Shown piece after piece: positions 53,231 through 59,246 of a stretch of DNA of 59,246 nt. The DNA lies in the NCBI GenBank assembly GCA_947475245.1, contig CANJLW010000026.1, positions 1 to 59,246 of the forward strand, given 5' to 3'. The notes beneath the pieces are model-generated. The model was not told the origin of the DNA and did no database searches. It was given only the letters and a program-made list of their open reading frames with translations. Source of the DNA: Acetobacteraceae bacterium (GTDB lineage Bacteria > Pseudomonadota > Alphaproteobacteria > Acetobacterales > Acetobacteraceae). The position numbers and the translations under genes were made by a program. Each line of letters starts with the position of its first letter. Position 1 is the first letter of the stretch.

Positions 53231-53986
53231 ATGGACCAGACATTTGCCGGAAAAGTCGCCCTGGTGACCGGGGCGGGGAAGAATATCGGACGCACCATCG
53301 CGCTCGATCTGGCGGCGCGCGGGGCCTCGGTCGTCGTGAACGGCCGTTCCGACCGTGCGGCAGTCGATGAAGTCGTCGCCGAAATCAACCAGGCCGGCGG
53401 GCAGGCGATCGGCGCGCTGGCCGACGTGTCCGATCCGGACGCGGTCGCGCGGATGACGGATGCCGCGGCGGCGGCCTTCGGCGGGATCGATATCGTCGTC
53501 AGCAATGCCGGGTTGCGGCGGCAGACCCCGTTCCTGGAGATGGGGCTGGCGGAATGGCGAGAAATTCTGTCGGTCGCGCTCGATGGGGCGTTCATCCTGG
53601 CCAAGGCCGCGGTGCCGCATATGATCGGGCGCGGCGGCGGCGCGATTGTCGCGCTGTCCGGTATCTCCACCCATGTCGGGACCGCCAATCGCTGCCATGT
53701 CTCCGCGTCCAAGGCGGGGCTGGAAGGGCTGATGCGCGCATTGGCCATCGAACTGGCGCCGCACGGGATTACCTGTAACAGCGTCGCTCCCGGCTCGGTC
53801 GATACGGTCAGGGGCGCTTCCGCCGGCGGGGAGGCACCGCGCACGCTGACCGAACGCGGCATCCCGCTGGGGCGGAAGGCGTCGGTGACGGAGATTTCCG
53901 CCGCCGTGCGCTATCTCGCGGGACCCGACGGCCGCTATGTCACCGGGCAGACGCTGCACGTGAATGGCGGGGTATTTCTGACGTAG
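53231..53986 (+). CDS. SDR family protein lacking the catalytic tyrosine
   Basis: A 251-residue SDR with TGAGKNIG at 13-20 and SNAG (for NNAG) at 91-94. Ser143 is present in ALSG, and Lys161 is present, but the Tyr four residues before it is replaced by Val157 (CHVSASKAG). Similar sequences with RAHVSA-SK are known in SDR databases and are considered atypical. The fold and nucleotide binding look intact, with the C-terminal TLHVNGG motif. It is cotranscribed with the GMC oxidoreductase, 2 bp away, and could act as partner or as a binding protein. Its last 47 bp overlap the convergent auxiliary lipoprotein gene. Confidence 0.88.
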   Translation: MDQTFAGKVALVTGAGKNIGRTIALDLAARGASVVVNGRSDRAAVDEVVAEINQAGGQAIGALADVSDPDAVARMTDAAAAAFGGIDIVVSNAGLRRQTPFLEMGLAEWREILSVALDGAFILAKAAVPHMIGRGGGAIVALSGISTHVGTANRCHVSASKAGLEGLMRALAIELAPHGITCNSVAPGSVDTVRGASAGGEAPRTLTERGIPLGRKASVTEISAAVRYLAGPDGRYVTGQTLHVNGGVFLT

Positions 53987-54551
53987 CCGTCGCGATCCGA
54001 TCGGCGAGCGCGTCGATCGCGCGGGTCATGGCGGCAACGACGGCGGCGTCGTCCCGACCGGACGCCTGCACGACGATCGTGCTGCGTTCGCCGACCGGTT
54101 CGAAAGCTGTTTCCGGGATGGCGTCAGGGCGCAGCACGCTCCAACGCGCGCTCAGCACGCAGCGCCCGTCGGGCAGGACGTCGAACGCTTCCACCTCCAC
54201 CCGCGCGCGCCAGGCCCGGGTTTGGCCGGAGGCGTTCTGCACCACCCGCAGCGCGGGCAGGCGCGAAACCAGGGCACCGCGCAATGCCTGGGCAAAGCCG
54301 ACCGACAGGCGTTCGCCCCAGCGCCCGGTCGGGCTGACGCGCAGTCCATTGGTCCCGTCGCGCAGCAGAATATCGGTGGTATCCAGGAAATCGGGCACGG
54401 AAACGCGGCGCAGTTCCAGCTCCGTCTCGCCGCCATCGGGCGCGACGGTGGCCGTCGGCGGCTCCGGCGCGCGCAGCACATACAAATGCTGCGCCGGACC
54501 GGCGGAACAGCCGGTCATCGTAAGCAGCACCATCAGGCAGAAACGCTTCAT
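53940..54551 (-). CDS. ABC-type transport auxiliary lipoprotein (PqiC-like)
   Basis: A 203-residue lipoprotein of the ABC_trans_aux family (PF03886). The lipobox ends at Cys15 (TMTGC), followed by the family opening YVLRAPEP and RRVSVPDFLDTTDIL, then the SVGFAQALRGAL helix. Such lipoproteins sit in the outer membrane and complete MCE-type lipid transporters (PqiABC, Ymd). It ends the mlaE-mlaF-mlaD run; its ATG overlaps the MlaD stop by four bases. The C-terminus overlaps the convergent SDR. Consistent with an MCE system whose outer-membrane end is PqiC-like rather than MlaA. Confidence 0.9.
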   Translation of the reverse strand: MKRFCLMVLLTMTGCSAGPAQHLYVLRAPEPPTATVAPDGGETELELRRVSVPDFLDTTDILLRDGTNGLRVSPTGRWGERLSVGFAQALRGALVSRLPALRVVQNASGQTRAWRARVEVEAFDVLPDGRCVLSARWSVLRPDAIPETAFEPVGERSTIVVQASGRDDAAVVAAMTRAIDALADRIATATSEIPRHSRAASAR

Positions 54552-55534
54552 TGGCTGGATCGTCCCATCAGGGCCGCGGCGGGGTTACGTTCAAGTTCGC
54601 GGGTAAAGCTGCGCAATGCGCCCGCGCTGGCCGCGAGGTCGCGGATCGCGGCCTCCAGGTCCTCTCGGATGGGAGCGCGCGGGCCGGTCATCGCGTTCAG
54701 CGCGCCGATCAGTATTTCCGCGCGTTCGGTGGCGCGCGTCGCCGATGTCAGCACCTTCGTCATGTCGCGCCCGGTGACGGCGATCTGGGCCTGCGTCGCG
54801 TTCGCCAACCGATCGATCGACCCCAGGGTACGGCTGGCGTCGGCCTGCACCTGCCGGATCGCGGCGGTGCTGGCTTCCAGCGCCACCCGCGCGGCGTCGG
54901 TGGTTTGCTGGGCACTGCCGGCGAGCGGGGCAATGGTGCCGCTGAGCTCGCCGACGATGGTCTGAATGCCGGTCAGCGCGAGGCGGGCCTTTTCCGCGAG
55001 GTCCGGCAGGTTCAGATCGGCGATCTGGTTCTTGATATGCTCCAGGTCCGACGGGATCGACGGGATTTCCGGCACCTCGCGCGCCAGACCGGTCAGGCGA
55101 ACCGGCGTGTCCGGATGAAAGTCGAGGTTCACCGCCAACTGTCCCGTCACCAGGCTTTGCGTCGCCAGTTGGGCGCGCAGCCCCGCCTTGACCGCCAATT
55201 CGAAATCCGCCGATCCGGTGCCCAAGGACCCCTTGTTCCACGACACCTGGCCGGGTTCGATTTCCAGATAGACCGGGATGACCGGGGTCAGTTCCGGCAG
55301 GCGGACATAAACCTTCATGTCGCGCACCGTGCCGACCTTCACGCCGCGCAACGTCACCGGCGCGCCGACCGTCAGCCCGGCGACGGAGTCCTGAAAGAAC
55401 ACGACCACGCGCAGCGTGTCGGTGAACAGGCGCAACCCGCCGAACAGCAGGATCGCCGCAACCCCCAGCCCCATCGCGCCCAGCACGAAGGCACCGACCG
55501 CTGTCGATTTGCCGAGGGTCATGCCAAGGGTCAT
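54548..55534 (-). CDS. MlaD/MCE-domain periplasmic lipid-transport protein
   Basis: A 328-residue membrane-anchored protein. The helix at about 10-33 (STAVGAFVLGAMGLGVAAILLFGG) precedes one MCE domain (about 38-125, with VAGLTVGAPVTLRGVKVGTV and FPELTPVIPVYLEI-like LPELTPVIPVYLEI). The C-terminal region after 200 is a long coiled coil rich in Ala and Thr (DASRTLGSIDRLANATQAQ), forming the periplasmic channel or needle. The start could be the ATG at 55534 or 55522; no strong ribosome site discriminates. It begins 7 bp after the ATPase stop and carries lipid substrates across the periplasm with MlaE and MlaF. Confidence 0.93.
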   Translation of the reverse strand: MTLGMTLGKSTAVGAFVLGAMGLGVAAILLFGGLRLFTDTLRVVVFFQDSVAGLTVGAPVTLRGVKVGTVRDMKVYVRLPELTPVIPVYLEIEPGQVSWNKGSLGTGSADFELAVKAGLRAQLATQSLVTGQLAVNLDFHPDTPVRLTGLAREVPEIPSIPSDLEHIKNQIADLNLPDLAEKARLALTGIQTIVGELSGTIAPLAGSAQQTTDAARVALEASTAAIRQVQADASRTLGSIDRLANATQAQIAVTGRDMTKVLTSATRATERAEILIGALNAMTGPRAPIREDLEAAIRDLAASAGALRSFTRELERNPAAALMGRSSQ

Positions 55535-55541
55535 ACGGGTG

Positions 55542-56315
55542 TCATTCCAGGGGTTCCAGTCGTTCGCGGTGCATGAAGGCGCGCACCGTCGGGTGCTCGC
55601 AGGTCTCGCGCAGGTCCTTCGGCGCGCCGAAGGCGATGGGAACGCCACTGTCCGCGTCCAGAAAGATACCATCGTCGCAAATCGCCATCAGGCTGGGCAG
55701 TTCGTGGCTGACGAGCACGACCGTGACCCCAAACCCGTCGCGCAGCGCCACGATGAGATCATCGAGCCGGCGGGCGGAGATCGGGTCGAGACCGGCGGAC
55801 GGCTCGTCGAGAAACAATATGGCGGGGTCGAGCGCCAAGGCGCGGGCAATGCCGACACGCTTGCGCATGCCGCCGCTGAGGTCGGCCGGCATGACCGATC
55901 CCGCCGCGTCCAACCCGACCAGCGACAGTTTCAGACGCGCCAAAGCCAGGATGCTCGCTTCGTCCAGATCGGTGAACATTCGCAGCGGCAGGGCGACATT
56001 GTCCTCGGCCGACATCGAACTCCACAGCGCGCCGCTCTGGAAGACCACGCCGAAACCGCGCCCGACCTCGGCGCGTCGATCCTGTGTCGCCGCCCAGTAA
56101 TCCTCCTCCCCCACCAGCAGCGCGCCTTCGGAGGGGCGCAGCAGGCCGACCATGACCTTCATCAGGGTGCTTTTGCCGCAGCCGCTGCCGCCCATGATGG
56201 CAAAGATCGATTTCGGGGCGACGGTAAACGTGACGTCGTGCTGCACGGTATGCGCGCCGTAGCCGAAGGCGAGTCCCTTCGCGGTCAGCACGGGCGCGGG
56301 TTTTGCTTCGGTCAT
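55542..56315 (-). CDS. ABC transporter ATP-binding protein MlaF-like
   Basis: A 257-residue ATPase. Walker A GGSGCGKST at 42-50, signature LSGGM at 146-150, and Walker B ILFLDEP at 166-172 are intact, and the phrase GVVFQSGALWSSMSAEDNV is typical of the MlaF/Ttg2A group. It couples ATP hydrolysis to lipid movement by the MlaE permease. It begins 4 bp after the mlaE-like stop and is followed by the MCE gene 7 bp later. No mlaC or mlaB genes are seen; the STAS part is fused in the permease. Confidence 0.95.
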   Translation of the reverse strand: MTEAKPAPVLTAKGLAFGYGAHTVQHDVTFTVAPKSIFAIMGGSGCGKSTLMKVMVGLLRPSEGALLVGEEDYWAATQDRRAEVGRGFGVVFQSGALWSSMSAEDNVALPLRMFTDLDEASILALARLKLSLVGLDAAGSVMPADLSGGMRKRVGIARALALDPAILFLDEPSAGLDPISARRLDDLIVALRDGFGVTVVLVSHELPSLMAICDDGIFLDADSGVPIAFGAPKDLRETCEHPTVRAFMHRERLEPLE

Positions 56316-56319
56316 CGGG

Positions 56320-57450
56320 TCAGAAATCCAGCGCGTTGGCGCAGATGGCGAACACCGCGTCGAGCGCGATGACGCCGACGATCCCGATCACCACGGCGGT
56401 CGTCGCGGCTTTGCCGACATCGGCGGCGCTGCGTTTCGCCTTGATCCCGGAGCGGCAGCCGGCAATGGCGATCAGCAGGCCGAAGGTCACGCTCTTCAGA
56501 AGCCCGAACAGAATCTCGCCGCCGGTCACGGATTGCCGAGTCTGCTCGATGAAGGCTTCCGGCGACAGGTTCAGCATCGAAACCGACACGGCAAAGCCGC
56601 CGAGGATACCGACGGCGGCGCCGTACAGGCAGAGCAGCGGCATCATCGCGGTCAGCGCCAGTATCCGCGGCAGAATCAGATAGTCGTGCACGGGAATGCC
56701 GATCGCGCGCAGGGCGTCGATCTCCTCGTTGCCCTGCATGGTCGCGATATGCGCGGCATAGGCACCGCCGGTGCGCCCCGACATGACGATCGCCGTCATC
56801 AGCGCCGCCATTTCCCGCGTCATCGCCACGCCGACGAGGTTCGCGATATAGATATCCGCGCCGAATTTGCGCAATTGCACCGCGCCGACGAAGGCCAGGA
56901 TGCCGCCCACCAACAGGTTCACGATGGTGACGATCGGCAGCGCCGCGACCCCGGCCTCGTGCAGGCACACCAACAAATCCACCCCGCGCATCCGCGCTCG
57001 GCCTCTGATCGCCGCCCATCCCCGCAGCAGCGACTCGCCCAGCAGCGTCATGACCTCCAGCGCTTCCGTCCACAGCGCGATAGTCGAACGACCGACGTGC
57101 GCGGCTAACCCGGCAGTTTCCGGCGGCACGGGCAGGGCCGACGGGGCCGCGGTCAGCGACAGCAGCTGCGCGACGGCGGGCGGGAGGCCGGTTTCGTCGG
57201 GGGTAATGTCGTCGGCGCGCGCGCGCTCGCGGATCGCCAGGACGAAGACCAGTAAGGCGCTGTCCCAGGCTCCCAGATCGGCTGCGTCGTACGATATCGC
57301 CGAGACGCCCGCCAGGTCGGGCAGGGGGGCGACGCCGTCGCGCGCGATCCAATCGCCGCTCAACACGACGACGCGACCGCCGTTGGCAGGCGAGGCGGCG
57401 TCTCTCAGCGTCCATTCCCGGCTTGGGGCAGATTCCGCCATTGTGATCAT
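56320..57450 (-). CDS. MlaE-like permease with N-terminal STAS-like domain
   Basis: A 376-residue protein. Residues 1-105 form a soluble STAS-like domain ([22 protein letters not shown], then [17 protein letters not shown] in altered form), equivalent to MlaB fused to the transporter. The MlaE permease domain (PF02405) follows with [32 protein letters not shown] (read in parts), [23 protein letters not shown] and [13 protein letters not shown]. Start at 57450 (MITMAES) or 57441. It heads the operon to MlaF, MlaD and PqiC, divergent from guaA with an 81-bp shared region. It moves phospholipids or related lipids at the inner membrane. Confidence 0.92.
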   Translation of the reverse strand: MITMAESAPSREWTLRDAASPANGGRVVVLSGDWIARDGVAPLPDLAGVSAISYDAADLGAWDSALLVFVLAIRERARADDITPDETGLPPAVAQLLSLTAAPSALPVPPETAGLAAHVGRSTIALWTEALEVMTLLGESLLRGWAAIRGRARMRGVDLLVCLHEAGVAALPIVTIVNLLVGGILAFVGAVQLRKFGADIYIANLVGVAMTREMAALMTAIVMSGRTGGAYAAHIATMQGNEEIDALRAIGIPVHDYLILPRILALTAMMPLLCLYGAAVGILGGFAVSVSMLNLSPEAFIEQTRQSVTGGEILFGLLKSVTFGLLIAIAGCRSGIKAKRSAADVGKAATTAVVIGIVGVIALDAVFAICANALDF

Positions 57451-57531
57451 ATGGGGTGCGTGACGGGTGCTTGCCATCCTAAGGTCCGGCGTGGTCCAAG
57501 CGCCCGATCACGCCTGACCCCGGGAATTGTC

Positions 57532-59109
57532 ATGACCGACCACCTGCCCGATCCCGCCGACATCGACGAACGCGTTCTGATCCTGGATTTCGGCAGCCAG
57601 GTGACTCAGTTGATCGCCCGCCGTTTGCGCGAGTCCGGCGTCTATTGCGAAATATGGCCGTTCAACGTCGATCCCGAACGCATCCGCGCCTTTAAGCCGA
57701 AAGCGTTCATCCTGTCGGGCGGGCCTGCCAGCGTGCACGAGGGGGAGTCGCCCCGCGCGCCGCAGATGGTGTTCGAACAAGGCGTGCCCGTGCTGGGCAT
57801 CTGTTACGGCCAGATGGTGATGTGCGCGCAGTTGGGGGGAGAGACCCAGGGCTCCGATCATCGGGAGTTCGGGCGTGCTTTTGTCGATGTGACCGGGGAT
57901 TGCGCGCTGTCGGACGGTGTCTGGCGGCAGGGCGCGCGAGAGCAGGTCTGGATGAGCCACGGCGATCGGGTGACCGCCCTGCCGCCGGGCTTTCGCGTGG
58001 TGGGATCGAGCGAGGGGGCGCCCTTCGCGATTTTCGCCGACGACGAGCGACGCTTCTACGGTCTGATGTTCCATCCCGAAGTCGTGCACACCCCGCATGG
58101 CGCGCAGTTGCTGCGCAACTTTACCCATAAGGTCGCGGGGCTGAGCGGATCCTGGACCATGGCGGGATTTCGCGCCACCGAGATCGCGCGCATCCGTGCC
58201 CAGGTCGGCGACGGTCGGGTGATTTGCGGGCTGTCCGGGGGCGTTGATTCCTCCGTCGCGGCGGTGCTTATTCACGAGGCGATCGGCGATCAACTGACCT
58301 GCATCTTTGTCGATCACGGCCTGTTGCGCCACGGCGAGGCCGACGACGTCGTGGCGACGTTCCGCGATCGGTTCAACATCAAGCTGGTGCATCGCGACGC
58401 GTCGGATTTGTTCCTGAACGCGCTGGATGGCGTGACCGACCCGGAAATCAAACGCAAGACCATCGGCCGGCTGTTCATCGAGGTCTTCGAGGAAGAAGCA
58501 ACCAAGATCGGCGGCGCCGACTATCTGGCCCAGGGCACGCTGTATCCCGACGTGATCGAGAGCGTGAGCTTCACCGGCGGCCCTTCCGTTACCATCAAGT
58601 CGCACCACAATGTCGGCGGCCTCCCCGAGCGGATGCGCATGCAATTGGTTGAGCCGCTGCGCGAACTGTTCAAGGACGAGGTCCGTGTGCTCGGCCGCGA
58701 ACTGGGTATCCCCGAGATCATTGTCGGCCGCCACCCGTTCCCCGGCCCGGGTCTGGCGATCCGTATCCCCGGCGCGATCACGCGGGAAAAGGCCGACATC
58801 CTGCGCAAGGCGGATGCGATCTATCTGGAGGAAATCCGTTCGGCCGGATTGTACGACGCGATCTGGCAGGCGTTCACCGTTCTGCTGCCGGTGAAGACGG
58901 TGGGCGTGATGGGTGACGGGCGGACCTATGACAATGCCTGCGCGCTGCGCGCTGTAACGAGCACGGACGGGATGACGGCGGACGTCTATCCGTTCGACAT
59001 GGCGTTTCTGACGCGGGTCGCGAACCGGATCGTGAATGAGGTGCGGGGGATTAACCGGGTGACGTATGATGTGACGTCGAAGCCGCCTGGGACGATTGAG
59101 TGGGAGTGA
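57532..59109 (+). CDS. guaA: GMP synthase (glutamine-hydrolysing)
   Basis: A 525-residue enzyme that aminates XMP to GMP. The glutamine amidotransferase domain begins [17 protein letters not shown] (14-30) with catalytic Cys91 in GICYGQ and the His-Pro-Glu triad in MFHPEVVHT (about 182-190). The ATP pyrophosphatase domain has SGGVDSS at 235-241, and the C-terminal dimerisation domain ends in KPPGTIEWE. The start MTDHLPDP at 57532 is chosen over an upstream in-frame ATG at 57451. The final codons (59089-59109) are the well-known integration site of guaA-targeting elements. All active-site residues are intact. Confidence 0.98.
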   Translation: MTDHLPDPADIDERVLILDFGSQVTQLIARRLRESGVYCEIWPFNVDPERIRAFKPKAFILSGGPASVHEGESPRAPQMVFEQGVPVLGICYGQMVMCAQLGGETQGSDHREFGRAFVDVTGDCALSDGVWRQGAREQVWMSHGDRVTALPPGFRVVGSSEGAPFAIFADDERRFYGLMFHPEVVHTPHGAQLLRNFTHKVAGLSGSWTMAGFRATEIARIRAQVGDGRVICGLSGGVDSSVAAVLIHEAIGDQLTCIFVDHGLLRHGEADDVVATFRDRFNIKLVHRDASDLFLNALDGVTDPEIKRKTIGRLFIEVFEEEATKIGGADYLAQGTLYPDVIESVSFTGGPSVTIKSHHNVGGLPERMRMQLVEPLRELFKDEVRVLGRELGIPEIIVGRHPFPGPGLAIRIPGAITREKADILRKADAIYLEEIRSAGLYDAIWQAFTVLLPVKTVGVMGDGRTYDNACALRAVTSTDGMTADVYPFDMAFLTRVANRIVNEVRGINRVTYDVTSKPPGTIEWE

Positions 59110-59185
59110 TTTTGCCCAACCGGAGATGGCAAAAACCGGTTGCTTGCTTGACGAGATACTCGGAGCGCGATCTGCTATCCGTATA

Positions 59186-59199
59186 GCGTCAATTGACGC
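59186..59199 (+). promoter_or_regulatory. 14-bp palindrome overlapping a -35-like element at the window edge
   Basis: GCGTCAATTGACGC is a perfect palindrome at 59186-59199. It overlaps TTGACG (59193-59198), which with CATTTT/ATTTTA at 59216-59222 (17-18 bp spacing) makes a fair sigma-70-like promoter. An ATG follows at 59227 (M-K-I-R-N-V to the edge), possibly a near-leaderless start of the next gene. The arrangement resembles an autoregulated promoter with a dimeric repressor site. Composition drops in GC just past guaA, which would fit the start of an inserted element, but that is inference. Confidence 0.4.
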
Positions 59200-59246
59200 A
59201 ATACGCGGTCTGCGGCATTTTAGGCCATGAAAATCAGGAATGTGAT

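Noticed and set aside
57451-57531. A purine riboswitch before guaA
   Set aside because: The divergent gap is only 81 bp and lacks the conserved purine aptamer core, and there is no expression-platform hairpin.

Overview
The window looks like chromosome of a high-GC alphaproteobacterium, most likely of the Rhodospirillales/Acetobacteraceae type. The support is gene content and protein style: a recG / sdhE-mfd block, trxB followed by a lysR gene, hflK-hflC-degP, pepA-holC, a Bug-family binding protein with acyl-CoA dehydrogenases, and an MlaE-type lipid transporter. The lineage call is inference from family resemblance; no 16S gene, tRNA, CRISPR array or insertion sequence was found. Most of the window is ordinary core chromosome, densely packed with 4-bp start/stop overlaps.

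Layout. 1-12.4 kb is a catabolic stretch: the tail of a flavoprotein, an atypical SDR, a Bug-type solute-binding protein, two tandem acyl-CoA dehydrogenases, a canonical SDR, a PPP-type phosphatase, a BenE-like transporter, a Gfo/Idh/MocA dehydrogenase, a FAD amine/amino-acid oxidase, a PEP-CTERM-like exported protein and a peptide-type ABC binding protein. 12.4-18.3 kb is genome maintenance: recG divergent from sdhE-mfd. 18.4-28.6 kb carries a CaiB-type CoA transferase with rearranged halves, a tiny membrane protein, dnaE, a lone Abi/HEPN gene that looks recently acquired, holC, pepA, two small envelope genes and an Mrp ATPase. 28.8-32.7 kb is membrane quality control (hflK, hflC, degP). 32.7-38.0 kb holds a SEC-C protein, an alpha/beta hydrolase, a polytopic glycosyltransferase-like protein, a GT2 and an exported GH5.

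38.0-38.4 kb is the only gene-free stretch above 300 bases. It contains a well-structured candidate small RNA on the minus strand ending in a textbook intrinsic terminator. 38.4-45.0 kb has a LysR regulator, thioredoxin reductase, an SsuA/NitT-like binding protein, an MBL hydrolase, a zinc alcohol dehydrogenase, a GST-like protein and an SDR. 45.3-51.4 kb has an SPFH-NfeD pair, a metzincin-like protein, a glutamyl-tRNA synthetase paralogue with degenerate ATP-binding motifs, a MetE-like methyltransferase, and a TPR lipoprotein with a small exported partner. 51.6-59.1 kb has a GMC oxidoreductase plus SDR, an mlaE-mlaF-mlaD-pqiC-type operon, and guaA, whose 3' end is a classic integration site and is followed by a palindromic promoter-like sequence at the window edge.

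The items most worth pursuing are the GltX paralogue with three eroded catalytic motifs (48004-49344), the candidate structured RNA (38054-38190), the solitary HEPN/Abi gene (24001-24654) and the cytoplasmic metzincin-like protein (46714-47565). I did not find a clear multi-gene defence or mobile system inside the window.
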